NCBI GenBank assembly: GCA_023055425.1
Contig: JALGPY010000012.1
Coordinates: 15,759,922-15,823,921 of the forward strand
Source of the DNA: Linanthus parryae
Lineage: Eukaryota; Streptophyta; Magnoliopsida; Ericales; Polemoniaceae
Length of the DNA stretch: 64,000 nt
Direction of reading: 5' to 3'
Shown: positions 1-12,800 of the stretch, one piece after another
Numbering within the stretch: the stretch's first letter is position 1
Layout of the letters: each line of letters begins with the position of its first letter
Notes under the pieces: model-generated
What the model saw: the letters and a program-made list of their open reading frames with translations, nothing else
The model's database searches: none
What the model was told of the DNA's origin: nothing
Made by a program: the position numbers and the translations under genes

Positions 1-463
1 GGCCTTGAGATGTGCCTTGAGCTGGTGACAGTTTTTACAGAACTAAGTTGATTCTTTCTTGCAGGTTGTGATTCTTATTATTGTGATTATTCATTGAATT
101 ATAAGAGTCTCAAACTTGTTTTTCATGATTCATATGTATTAGGAGTTAAACAGATTACTGTTCTAATCTTTTAACCAGTTTTATCTGAAATTGGAAAACC
201 AAACAGTCATAGCACTGTTATCTTTCTGGATTTTGTTGTTTCTTGTGTTTTAATGTTGTTGCAGGTTTTTTAAACGTGCAAGAGCTATCTCAACAAACTC
301 CAACGGATATCCACTTAGAGCTGTTTGAATTTCAGTTGAAAACAGAAGGAGGATTTGTAGGAACTGAGATCCTAAAATATCTCAATCAGTTGCAGCTGTG
401 GATAAAAGAGACTGGTTTGAATTTTGAAGGCAGAGAGGCTTGCAGAAAACTCAGAAAGGTGTG
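1..463 (+). mobile_element. Left part of a Sirevirus-like Copia LTR (split by Gypsy A)
   Basis: This stretch is the reverse complement of about 56,365-56,830 inside the Copia D LTR, including the paired GGCCTTGAG motifs and the text around 50-120. The matching right part of the same LTR is at 34,023-34,735. By comparison with the complete LTR at 55,654-57,153, roughly the first 320 bp lie before base 1. The final GTGTG (459-463) is the target duplication made by Gypsy A. No gene is seen here; the small reading frames are incidental. Confidence 0.85.
459..463. repeat. Target site duplication GTGTG, left copy (Gypsy A)
   Basis: GTGTG directly precedes the LTR start TGATAACTCC and is repeated after the 3' LTR at 34,023-34,027. 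Joining the two flanks across one GTGTG rebuilds the continuous Copia LTR seen at 56,340-56,380 in reverse. Confidence 0.88.
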
Positions 464-2050
464 TGATAACTCCACATTAGGAGTTATATTGTTTATGATC
501 CATGAAATTTTTGGAGCGTTTCGGTGTATTTATGTGAGAAATTGACCAAATCCGAGTTGTTTTGAGCATACATGACTTATTGAGCTTTAATTCGTAATCC
601 GGGCGTTTTTCATATGATTTATATATTGTTTATCGCATGTGATCTTCCGGGTTGTTTAGTGTTGTGTATCTCAGGTAAAAGAGGTGCAATGGAGCTTATG
701 AGATGCTTGGACATGCTTGGAATGGAGCTAGATGAAGAGGAGAAAAGAAGACGCACAAACGAAGAGAAGTTGGAAAAGTCACACAGGACCAGCCTGCACT
801 CTTTTCGATTCCCAGGAAAATCTACAAGGAATTTTGAAGCAAGGCTTGCGGCATTGGAAAGTAGACATCCGTAGCTTTCCAACGGTATATGGTAGGCCCG
901 AAGACGAGTACGTATGAGGGAGATACAGCCCGCGCAAAATCAGCAAAGAATTCTGTCCGGGAATTACAAAGTAGAGGGGCTGAAGTGCAATTTCGGCATA
1001 TTTTCATTAAAAAGCGTGCCCAGCTGGTAGAAAACGGGGAGAACGACCTAAGAGACACAGATTCACGCTTCTTTGAAGTCTTTGGAGCTAGGGAAGAAGG
1101 GAGAACAAGCTTGGAGCAAGGATCATCAACTACATTGAAGATTTTAGCGTTTGATCTTCGTTTCTTCATCTTTTCTTCATGAACTTCATTATTTTGGATA
1201 TGTTGAACAATATTATGTCTAGCTAAACTTCTTAAAGATAGGTGGTTGATGGAAAACTAGGGTTTGTTGGATGATTTTCCGGATTTTGGACTTGATGCAT
1301 GCTTTTGCTTAATTCTATGCACGTTCTTGTTAGTTTATCTATTCTTGTACTCAGTTCTTAGTGTTCTTGGCTTGATCACCCGTAGAATGCTACTTGTTGA
1401 TAGAATTGCACGAAAGTGAATTCTTTGAGACGTGTTAAATAATAGGTAGGTAATCTTGTAGTTTCTTGAGACCGAGAGGAGATAGAAAATTGATTAATCG
1501 TGTGAGGGTAGTTTCGATTGATTGTGTTAGAACGTAGTGAATTCGGTGGACCGATAGGACCCGATGAACGAAGCCTAACAATTTAATTAGATTGTAGTAG
1601 TAGACGGAGGTGGACCGAGAGGACCCGAAATCTATTATTTACACAAATTCACGTGAGATCGAGAGAAGATCGTGATGAGCATTACCCGATATAACTAGAA
1701 CGTGAGTAGAGTGTTTCATGCATAATTCCGGAAATCGTTAACAACCCTAGGGACATCAATTACCTAGTTCTTCCTTATTAATCGCATTACATCACAATTT
1801 ATCTTCGTTTAAAGTGAAAATTCTCAAAAAAAAAATATTTAGTTACTTGTCATTTAATTTTAGTCGCTTGTTTGTGGGCGACAACTTTATAAAATTCAAA
1901 CCCTTCTTACCGGTCACATAGATATCTCATAATTACTTTCTAGTTAACTAATAATTGTAAATTCCCTTGGGTTCGATACTCGGAGTCGTAAAATACTCCA
2001 ATACTACTTGACCGTATACTTGCGTTTAAGCGCGTAAAGAATTCGCGTCA
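464..2050 (+). repeat. 5' LTR of Gypsy A
   Basis: It starts TGATAACTCC and ends CGCGTCA directly before the primer-binding region. It is nearly identical to 32,424-34,022. The 3' copy carries an extra 10-bp repeat of TAGTCGCTTG near 33,830. Small open frames inside both LTR copies show no recognisable protein and are not called. Confidence 0.9.
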
Positions 2051-2056
2051 AGTTTT

Positions 2057-2074
2057 TGGTGCCGTTGCCGGGGA
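2057..2074 (+). promoter_or_regulatory. Primer-binding site, tRNA-Asp type (Gypsy A)
   Basis: TGGTGCCGTTGCCGGGGA lies six bases after the LTR end. It matches the complement of the plant tRNA-Asp(GTC) 3' end with one mismatch (T for C at the fourth base). Gypsy B has the unmutated form. A tRNA-Asp primer is characteristic of Athila-type elements. Confidence 0.88.
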
Positions 2075-2193
2075 AGTTAACGGTTTATTAGTTTAGTAGA
2101 AATTGATTTAGGATATCTCTTTTATTTTTTTTTGTTTAATTAGCTATTTGTTTTCTCACTTGTATTTGATTATACTTTTCAGGTCGTCAGTGT

Positions 2194-2567
2194 ATGCCCA
2201 GGATCCCTAGAGAACTTGTGCCCCCACTTGAAGACCCGGAACAGTTATTCAGAGATCAGAGGAGAAGACAAAAACAGAGCAAGATGGGTGATCAATTGAC
2301 CTACGCGCAACTCAATGAGAAAATGGAAGAGTTGGCGAAACAGTTGAATGATCGCAACACTCAGACACCATACAACAAGTCTGGGCAGGCTATTGTGGAA
2401 AAATTCCAGACGTCCACGTATGGACACAATCCGGCAATTGTAGTGCCAGACATACAGGCTGAGCATTTTGATCTCAAGCCAGCTACGATCCAGACAGTCA
2501 CCAATCAATTCCAGTTTTATGGGAACAAGGATGAGGATCCCAACGATTTCATTGGGAAATTTAATAA
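2194..2567 (+). pseudogene. gag: Gypsy A gag, N-terminal part, cut by the Helitron
   Basis: The gag capsid protein would assemble the cytoplasmic virus-like particle. From the ATG at 2,194 the frame gives an acidic and basic leader (MPRIPRELVPP), a coiled-coil-like stretch and the start of the retrotransposon gag domain, ending in DFIGKFNN. The frame then runs into Helitron sequence and stops at 2,601. The gag domain resumes at 22,510 (NVTPEALKLILFPYCLKG). Positions 2,566-2,567 plus T22,510 form one codon, so the host frame is uninterrupted if the Helitron is ignored. The gag at 49,140-49,451 in Gypsy B shows the same domain continuous, which supports the join. Confidence 0.9.
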
Positions 2568-4123
2568 TCTTCTCTACTATAAAAAGCTGAAGAGCTATTA
2601 GTGTTTAACATATGTAGGTGTTTTACAATTTTGAGAGTTTAACACTTACATGTGTTTTCTCTCATATTTGGTTTTCTACATCTTTTAAAGTATCTAAAAT
2701 ACCCTTGAATATAAACCATATTCACCACTTTCTTTACTTCGCCCAATTACATGACATTAAGTTTCAAACAATAATTACATCGCATTAATTAATTTCAGTT
2801 TTTTTCCCTAGGGAACGTCAAGTTTCCTTCAGCCTTTTTCGGTTCCATCTCTCCTCAAGCTTCGTCTCCCCCTCTCCCTGTACTATAGATTTTTAATCTC
2901 TCCCTCTCTGTCTTTAAAATCCGACCAACGATTCAAGTGTGGAAGTGACTGCTAGGCTCTCCATCCGATCGTCATGCCGAGGTTTCCCAACTGCCCTGTC
3001 AGTCACTGTAATCCACCGTCCTATTCACCGAACCACAGCCACCGGTAAGTCCCTCGCTCTCTCAGTTTTGGTTCTTAGTGACAATTGGTTCCAGCGGGTA
3101 TGTTTCAGATATGGTTTTATTTAGCTACTCGGATTTGATTTGTTTTATACAACTAATTTTACTTATATTGTTGGACGTAGATGATCTAGATGAGTGCACT
3201 GCTGTAAATTACAGGTTTTCTCCAACCCTTTTTCATGTCTATTCCGCGATAATTTATTATAATTACTTCCTAATTTCTTTGTGCAGCCACTCCACTACGT
3301 TCTCTACTCCAAATTAGAAAACTAGGGTTATTAATATACCCACCTAATCAGGTTGACCGGGTTTTTTCTCGGTCGTTTCCGTTGCTTTCATCTTCCATGT
3401 GACAAAGCTAATGCATAGGTACTCAGCAATGGGAGCTATATGTATTTAATATTTGTTCCTTTTATGTCTTATGCATCTTCAAAACATATAGATCCCCACA
3501 GTGCATAGATAATATTCTGGCCTCACCCTTATCTTATTATCGATCTTTAGTTTCTGAGTGTAGCTATTCATTTAATCTTTTTGCTTTGACAGTTCTTTTC
3601 CACTTCTTTGGTGTATGTTTTCATGTCCCTCTGCACCAATGTATATGGTAAAAGGTTATAGGCACAACTTAGTACCGTATCAGGTCTCAAAGGGCACCTC
3701 AAAAATGATGTTCCCCAAGAGATCTATTAGAGAGGGATTTGTCATGGATGACAAAATTCAACGCAGATTAGTTGTATTTCTCAAATATCGGCTTCCTCAT
3801 CTGAGGTCAGTTTAATTCTGGGTTTATACCCGACCAAATCCTTCTAGCTTGCTATGTTCAGTAAGTTTGCCAATCCCTGAATTAGTCATTCTTCTCCCAA
3901 GAGACTGATTTTTTAATGTTTGACTATCTTACATTTAGTTGTGTTAAAATTTAAAAGCATTCGAAGATGCTGTAACTAATATGAGATCTTGTTCCATTAC
4001 AAGTTTCTGTCTAGATTTTGTGTACTATAAGTACGAAATTATGCTTTGGACATGGTAGCAGAATAAAAATCCGAGAAGCAACGGCAGCGTCTAATATGAC
4101 AGAAACATGACATATCCGAATTC
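2568..4123. other. Helitron 5' region, no recognised gene
   Basis: The first 250 bases are the Helitron 5' end and AT-rich sequence. At 2,830-2,930 there is a CT-rich stretch that looks like a plant 5' untranslated leader. An open stretch at about 3,642-3,806 (reading MVKGYRHNLVPYQVSKG and ending PHLR before a GT donor) could be a captured exon, but I do not recognise it. Confidence 0.4.
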
Positions 4124-6237
4124 TACATTCTTAATTTTATGTTAAATTTGACAAATTCTAGAATGGATGTCAATTTCACAATTATTTGGGAGGTTAATGA
4201 GCTGAAAGAATAGAGCCCGAACAGAGAGTCGTTTAATAATAAAAATTATATATAGTATTTGGGTATATGCCTCTATTTCCTGAAGCCTTGTGTTGACTTT
4301 TAAGGGTTTCACTGCTATCGAAGGCGTGTCGACCTGCAAGATCGAAATCACAAAGCAGGGCGTCATCCTTCCATCTTAAGCAGAGAGTGCTGGCCACTGT
4401 GTTTTCCCTTTGTTTCAAGGAAGAAAGTTGATCCTTGTTCCTCTTGCTGCACTGGCACTTGTTTATCTGCTTCGAAACCACCTAAATGATTTCAGATTAT
4501 GGAAAAAATATCCACACAGGGAATGTTTGTGAAGTAATAAGTTTTGTTCCTGTTGAAGTTTAGCACATAAAGAAGTTATGGACTTGACTTCGTAGTTTTT
4601 GTTTGCTTGAAATTTTGCACATTCTGGATGAAAATCCACTTCGAAATATGCCACATAACCAGCCAAAGCCAGAAACAGAACCAGACTCCGACCATATGAT
4701 CACAAAAAAATAATAAAATTGATTGAAGGGAGAGAGCCAAACATCCCATAGTATGCTTCTAATGCTAAATGAGGTAAAATTGATATGTGAAGCTGTGTTT
4801 TAGATACCAGGCCAAAAACATAGATGGTACATTCTTAATTTTATGTTAAATTTGACAAATTCTAGAATGGATGTCAATTTCACAATTATTTGGGAGGTTA
4901 ATGAGCTGAAAGAATAGAGCCCGAACAGAGAGTCGTTTAATAATAAAAATTATATATAGTATTTGGGTATATGCCTCTATTTCCTGAAGCCTTGTGGTGA
5001 CTTTTTAAGGGTTTCACTGCTATCGAAGGCGTGTCGACCTGCAAGATCGAAATCACAAAGCAGGGCGTCATCCTTCCATCTTAAGCAGAGAGTGCTGGCC
5101 ACTGTGTTTTCCCTTTGTTTCAAGGAAGAAAGTTGATCCTTGTTCCTCTTGCTGCAATGGCACTTGTTTATCTGCTTCGAAACCACCTAAATGATTTCAG
5201 ATTACGGAAAGAATATCCACACAGGGAATGTTTGTGAAGTAATAAGTTTTGTTCCTGTTGAAGTTTAGCACATAAAGAAGTTATGGACTTGACTTCGTAG
5301 TTTTTGTTTGCTTGAAATTTTGCACATTCTGGATGAAAATCCACTTCGAAATATGCCACATAACCAGCCAAAGCCAGAAACAGAACCAGACTCCGACCAT
5401 ATGATCACAAAAAAATAATAAAATTGATTGAAGGGAGAGAGCCAAACATCCCATAGTATGCTTCTAATGCGAAATGAGGTAAAATTGATATGTGAAGCTG
5501 TGTTTTAGATACCAGGCCAAAAACATAGATGGTACATTCTTAATTTTATGTTAAATTTGACAAATTCTAGAATGGATGTCAATTTCACAATTAGTTGGGA
5601 GGTTAATGAGCTGAAAGAATAGAGCCCGAACAGAGAGTCGTTTAATAATAAAAATTATATATAGTATTTGGGTATATGCCTCTATTTCCTGAAGCCTTGT
5701 GGTGACTTTTTAAGGGTTTCACTGCTATCGAAGGCGTGTCGACCTGCAAGATCGAAATCACAAAGCAGGGCGTCATCCTTCCATCTTAAGCAGAGAGTGC
5801 TGGCCACTGTGTTTTCCCTTTGTTTCAAGGAAGAAAGTTGATCCTTGTTCCTCTTGCTGCAATGGCACTTGTTTATCTGCATAGAAACCACCTAAATGAT
5901 TTCAGATTACGGAAAGAAGATCCACACAGGGAATGTTTGTGAAGTAATAAGTTTTGTTCCTGTTGAAGTTTAGCACATAAAGAAGTTATGGACTTGACTT
6001 CGTAGTTTTTGTTTGCTTGAAATTTTGCACATTCTGGATGAAAATCCACTTCGAAATATGCCACATAACCAGCCAAAGCCAGAAACAGAACCAGACTCCG
6101 ACCATATGATCACAAAAAAATAATAAAATTGATTGAAGGGAGAGAGCCAAACAGCCCATAGTATGCTTCTAATGCGAAATGAGATAAAATTGATATGTGA
6201 AGCTGTGTTTTAGATACCAGGCCAAAAACATAGATGG
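4124..6237. repeat. Three tandem copies of a 704/705-bp unit
   Basis: Copies are 4,124-4,827, 4,828-5,532 and 5,533-6,237. They differ at only a handful of positions, for example TTGACTTTTAAGG against GTGACTTTTTAAGG and single substitutions near 4,475 and 5,881. The unit appears once only at this locus and sits upstream of RepHel. Plus-strand segments look mildly coding (RKLILVPLAAMALVYLLRNH; ILDENPLRNMPHNQPKPETE then a stop), so the unit may be a captured gene fragment. I do not recognise the family. Minus-strand frames of 67-82 codons recur in each copy but simply follow the repetition. Confidence 0.93.
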
Positions 6238-6809
6238 TAGTTTTAGACTGTAAGATTGCTGAGCTTTATATTGTATTTCCAAAACTTTCTTATATTTACA
6301 ATTGATTATTTTAGTTGACCACATCTACACAGTTCACTCATTTTCTTACAAATCCTTGTTGCCTTTCTACAAAAATAAGGGTTCTATTTTCTCGAAAAAA
6401 ACTGGTTCTATGACTATATGTATTACTAAATTACAATGCTCTTCAATTATTAACATGCTTTTTGTTTAGTATTTATTCATCAATACACAACTTTACTGGT
6501 CTCACAAATCGGACAGAGGGTGGGCAGAGGGTAGGGTAATAACATGTGTTGGCTCTCTATAGCGTCCAATTAAAAAAAGATAATCTTGCAAAATTACATA
6601 CAATGCATCTATGATCAAATTACCAAGTGAATTGTATAAAATTATTATAATCGAATAAAGATCATACAATAAATTGACATCAGAGACTTGTTATTTTCCT
6701 ACAAAAGCACAGAGCTAGATATCGGTAGTTATTGACAAATATTGCGTCACTGCATGCCTGTCCTATATCTATGAATGCACTTGTAAATTGTGTTAATTGC
6801 AGAAAGAAA
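6238..6809. other. AT-rich spacer upstream of RepHel, possible promoter and leader
   Basis: No coding signal is seen. The stretch separates the triplication from the first modelled RepHel exon, so the RepHel promoter and 5' leader probably lie here or in the repeat array. No convincing TATA box could be fixed. Confidence 0.35.
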
Positions 6810-9800
6810 ATGAACACGCTTGGCAAAGGAGGATATCATGCTGCCAAAATTGTGAACCCTTCCAATGAATGTCATGAAGATCCTACTAATGAATCTTTAA
6901 TCAGAGGTGAAATCACGCTTCTTTTATGTCTTCTTTGGCCATTGACATAGATCTGTTTTGGTCCATTAGTGTATTTCAAAATGCTATTGCTCTTTGGGGG
7001 ACTTAGTGAAGCTAAGTGAATTTAGATGCTATTCTCCGATTTACTAAAATTGCCCGTGAGTAATTATATTGCCATATTGTTTGAAATTGTCCAGAGATGA
7101 TAATCCAACGGCGTAGTCGTCAGAGAAAGTATTATGCCAGGATTACCTCCGACGAGAAGCGGATTCAAATTACGAAGGTACTTGAGAACAAGAAAAGAAA
7201 GAATAGAGCTGCCAACAATGGTTCCACCCGTGCCGACAAGAATAATGGTATATGAGCATAAGGAAACCAAGTATTACTTTGCAAGATTATATTTAATATA
7301 CATTGGCTGGAATATTATTCTTTGTTGTTTTGCAGATAGTCAAATAGCTGAAAGGCGTCTTCGACAAAGGAAAAGATATACAAATCTAACGCCGGCGGAA
7401 AAACACAATTATGTTCAAAACATTATGGATAATAGAAAAAGAAAGAAACAGTCTTGTGTGCCGCCTTCCACGCCAGGTATTTCGTCATATAAATAAGGAA
7501 AAAAAGTTTTTTACACATTCTTACGCCTCATTCATTTTCTAATATGCGAGATTTAGGTCGTGAATTCGTTCATATTTTTTTGTCGATGATATTTCCTATC
7601 AATTTTTCAATTCCTAGGACATCCACATGTTAAAGTACTTTTGTCAAACTGTGCAGCAAAGCTATCTATGCATGTAAATGGTGAAGATTGTCCCAGATCA
7701 AGTGCTGACAATGACGAAGGTCACATTTATACTTTACTTTCTTATGAAATGTTCACATGTGAAATACAATTGTTTTTGTTCGCACAATTACCCAGGCATG
7801 TTCAATGGAACTTACTCGACAGGTAATGTTACCGCAAAGAAAATCGTGGTTTACAACTTTCTCAATTTTATGATTTTCCTTCATCACACAGTTTGGTACT
7901 AAAAGCTATGTGTCCTGTCTAAAGCTTCATTAGTATTATCAATTAAGTGAAATACTACATATTGTATTACTCAAGACACATACCACCAGGAGTTTCATAT
8001 ACTGTTATTCCCTCTTATGTTTTCAGTTGTCCATATAACTAATAGACGTACTCCTACAAAAAATCGTTATGCTGCATGGACTCCCGAACAGAAGCAAAAT
8101 CATATTAAGAAGGTTATAGAGAACCAAAAAAGAAAGAAATCCGAGCAAAACATATCGTGTACATCAACTAGCAATGGATCTACCGATAGCCTTAAAGAAG
8201 TTGCCTTACCAAGCCAGGACGACTCAACAGGTGATTTTTTTTCATACTTCCACTGAATACTATTTTTTATTTTGTACATTGGTATGCCGTAAAAGCCACT
8301 TATTAAAATCAATGGCTTGGTCAAGCCCTATTTCCCTCTTTATATTTATTAGTATTTTATACCTTTTTATTCATTCTAATTTTAGCAGAAAGACCTTCCC
8401 CAATGAACCGTTACGCTGCACTTACACCCAAACAGAGGCAAGATTACATTGATAGAGTTATCCAGAATAGAAAGAGAAGGAAGCAAGTGCAAAATGTGGC
8501 TTCTACATCAAAAGGATCTGGGCACAGCAATAAATTTGAAGATGATTCCATACCAAGTGAAGACACTGACTCAATAGGTGATGCTTTTATTCTTTTAACT
8601 TACTGGTAGAGTATTGAACGGCCCAATTTAGTTTTGATTCTCGAAAAATGAGCAAGCAATGAGAAAATGCCGATTCTGGGTAGTCAGTAATATAAAGTAA
8701 CAACATGGTTGCTAACTTTCCCTACATCCTATTTCGTTCCTAATTAAATAACTTCCCACGGAAAAATATAGGGAATACTTATGAATATATTATGGTAGCA
8801 GAGATAGAAATTGAACTTTTATCACAAAATAAGTATACCTTCTATGATTTTATTATCAGTAATTATTGTTTCGTTCCAAATTTTCAGGTACAAATTCCTC
8901 TACAATTGCAGAGCGTGCCCCGCGAAAAAATCGTTACGCTGCACTGAGCGCCGAACAGAGGCAAGATCATATTCAGAAAGTTATGCAAAACAGAAAGAGC
9001 AGGAAAAGTGTTCGTGACTTACCTTCTACATCGAACAATATTGGCTCCGGCAATAACGGTATAAAATGTTGCGTGAAAACTACCATTTATTTTCCATAAT
9101 TTCATTTGAATATTCTTGACAAATGGTGTTTTATGTTGTCAGGTTTATTGCAATTTCAGCTTTCTCAACCACATAAAGTTAAAACAGAGTCACCTTGCAC
9201 TTTTTGTTTGGCTAAAAGGTTGGAGTTTGAACCACCTACATTCTGCTGCCAAAAAGGTAAAGTTCATTTACCAGTTAGTGCCATTCCTGATGCATTGTAT
9301 AAGTTGTTCAACGAACAAACTGATGAGGGTTTGGAATTTCGGCGACATATTCGAGCGTATAATAGCATTTTCTCATTCACATCAATGGGTGTAAAACTCG
9401 ATAAAAATTTGGCATCTTCAAGAAAAGGAGTATATACTTTCCGTGTTCAAGGGCAAATATACCATGACCTGCCAGCACTGATCCCATCTGATGATTGCCC
9501 TTGCTATTTTCAACTGTATTTTTATGATACAGATCATGAAATTGAGAATAGACTCAACATAATGAAAGATGCCTCACTGAGTAGAACCGTCGTTGAAAAG
9601 CTAAGGGATATCTTATCTGAGAATCCTTATGCTCAAGTTTTTCGGAGATTGGCAGATACAGATTTGGATACATATGAAATCCGTATAAGTAGTGACGTAA
9701 AGTTGGACCAGAGGGTTTACAATAGACCGACAGCGGACCAAGTAGCAGCAATCTGGATTGAAGGAAATAACCCAAACGTTCGCCACGCAAGGGATATCAT

Positions 9801-12800
9801 TGTTCATTCAACGTCCGGCCTTAGGCACAGAGTCCAACCCTACTTTGGATGTTACGATCCCTTACAATACCCGATGCTTTTTCCTCGCGGAGAGGTAGGA
9901 TGGCATCAGAATATTCTTAAAAGGAAGCCTGGTCAAGTATTGAACGCGGATACAAGTTATGGTGGTCAAAATAGCAATTCCGTAACAGATAGTTCCATCC
10001 CTTCTTCAGCAGAGGCTATTTTAAGGAAGGAAAAACAAGGTACTGATTTTGCTTTGGTAAACTGATTTCCTTTTCAGAGTTAATACAATGCAATAAGAAA
10101 TTCACGTCTATTTATTCTAATACCTTCTTTGCTTTAAGCGTCTGCTAAATATTTTGTGAATAAATGTAGCATTTCTCAATTCACTTAATTACTAATTTTA
10201 CCTGATCAAATGATTTCCATTTCAGAGTTATTATAATGTAATAATAAATTCATGACTATTCATTCTAATACCTTATTTGTTTTAAGTGTCTGCTAAAGTA
10301 TTTTGTGAAAAATTGTAGCATTTCTCTATTCACTTAATTACTAATTTTACCTTCAACGCCTATTAATATGTACGTAGCCATGTCTCTGTTCTTTTAATTA
10401 TTATTTTTCCTTGTAACATTTATTTATATGTTTTGCCAACCAACTTGCTTTGGAGTAATATTAATTTTTGTAGACGTCACATCTGGTATCTCATTAAATT
10501 TTCTATAATGTTCTTGATAAATTTCCAGGATAACTTAATTTTTCTTGGTGGTACAGGCACAGACGGTGGTAGTAGAACAAATGTCTCTTGCCGAGAATAT
10601 TATTGCTACAAGTTCCAAATTCGCGATATGAAGCAGTCCATTGTTTTACACTGCGGTCGCTTGTTACAGCAATACATCGTCGACATGTACATAAAGCTTG
10701 AGAATACAAGATTGGACTTCTACCGGAATAACCAATCTAATCTAAGAGCTGAGTTGTATCAAGGGATCGTAGATAGTGTGTTGGTTGGTGAAAGCAGAGG
10801 TAGCATGGTTGGGAAATTTTTCATGTTACCCCCGTCATTTGTTGGTGGGCCGAGGGACATGCGTCGAAGATATCTTGATGCTATGGCTTTAGTTCAGCGC
10901 TTTGGTAAGCCCGATTTGTTCATCACAATGACATGTAATCATGAGTGGGATGAAATTTTGGCTTTATTGGAAGAAGGGGAACATCCACAAGACAGACCTG
11001 ATGTCGTTGTTCGGGTATTCAGGGCAAAGTTACATGATCTTAAAACCCAATTGTTCAAGAAGCACATTTTTGGTAAGGTTGCCGCCCATGTACATGTTAT
11101 TGAGTTTCCGAAAAGAGGGCTGCCTCATGTGCACATGTTAGTTATCTTTAAATCACAATTCAAGATTACAAGTGCAGATCAGTATGATAAGTATGTTTGT
11201 GCTGAGATCCCGGACCCTGCTGTGTATCCTGATTTATATGCGAAAGTTGTAAAGCATATGATGCACGGGCCTTGTGGAGAATTGAACAAGAATAATCCAT
11301 GCATGTTGGAAGGTAAATGTAAGAGTAAGTACCCAAGACCATTCTGCGAAGAAACCAAGCAAGGTAAAGATTCCTATGCAATCTATAGAAGAAGAAAAAC
11401 TTCACATCATGTTCATGTGCGGAATGAAACCTTAGATAACAGATGGGTGGTACCTTACAATCCATATCTTCTAAGCAGATATAATTGTCACATTCATGTT
11501 GAGATATTCTCTGGTGTGAAGGCAGTCAAGTATTTGTACAAGTATATATATAAAGGTCATGACAAGGTTGAAATATGTGTTGATCAAAGGGATGCAAACA
11601 GTAGAGATGAAATACGGGAATTCCAAAATGGAAGATGGGTTTCACCACAAGAAGCAATTTGGCGAATATTTGAGTTCAATCTTCATGAAATGCTACCTGC
11701 TGTAATCAATTTGCAACTTCATCTGCCAAATAAACATTATGTCCCGTATTGGAAGAACCAGGATCTGAATAAGCTCCTTATGTCTGATACTACTTCAAAG
11801 ACAATGCTAACAGAGTTCTTCACCTTCAATTTGAATGACGAGGGAAACATAAAACTTTTTTACAGAGAATTCCCTGAATATTTTGTGTGGGATGGAAAAA
11901 GTAAGTGCTGGAATAAAAGAAAGACTAGAAATGTAATTGGCCGCATAAACGGGGCTAACCCTCAAGAAGGAGAGAGGTACTATTTGAGACTTTTACTGAA
12001 CCATGTTCGAGGTCCAACCTCATATCTTGATTTGTTAAGATATAATGGAATCCAACACACATCTTTCAAAGCTGCTGCTGAAAAGCGAGGCCTACTTCAA
12101 TCTGACGATTGGATATCTGAGTGTTTACTCGAAGCGACATCATTCCAAATGCCACTGGCCCTGCGTCGTCTTTTTGCAACTATTTTGGTATATGGCGAGC
12201 CTACAAATGTCAGAGATCTATGGGACAACCACTTCGAAGCAATTTCAGAAGATTTTTCACGAAATTTGGATATTACTGCTGAACAACGATTAGCTGAAAC
12301 TCTCAAGTCAGTTGATTATTTTTTACAGAGTATGGGCCGAAAAATAGAACAATTTGATCTACCCACCGCGTCTGTAGGCAACGGAAATGCTGAAAAAAGA
12401 GAAGTACTTGATGAATTATCTGTACAAACCCCTACATCAGACTATGGAGCAGTAAAGAGTTTGAATACCGTACAACAGAGTGCCTATGACCATATAATTG
12501 ATCATGTTGAGAATAACAAAAACGGGATTTTCTTTATAGATGGACCTGGAGGTACTGGGAAGACATTTTTGTATCGCGCTCTGTTATGTACAATTCGATC
12601 TCGGGGTCTGATAGGTATCGCAACAGCAACATCAGGAGTAGCTGCTGCAATTATGCCGGGTGGGCGGACATCTCATTCAAGATTTAAGATACCAATTGAT
12701 GTGAATGAGTCGAGTACATGCAACATACCTAAGCAGAGTGGCACGGCAGAAATATTACGAAGAGCTAAGTCATTAATATGGGATGAAGCTCCTATGTCAA

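Noticed and set aside
619..882. Open frames inside the Gypsy A LTRs (also 32,581-32,844 and 822-1,169)
   Set aside because: They recur only because the LTR is repeated. They read low-complexity Ser or Glu stretches with no family resemblance, and frames exist on both strands.
2057..2074. Possible tRNA genes at the primer sites (also 38,446, 49,742 and 52,657)
   Set aside because: Only the 12-18 bases complementary to tRNA 3' ends are present, so they are primer-binding sites. No tRNA gene was found in the window.
4463..5371. Repeated minus-strand frames in the 705-bp units (MAGYVAYFEVDFHPECAKFQ)
   Set aside because: Their apparent conservation is the recent triplication, not selection. No family match was recognised.
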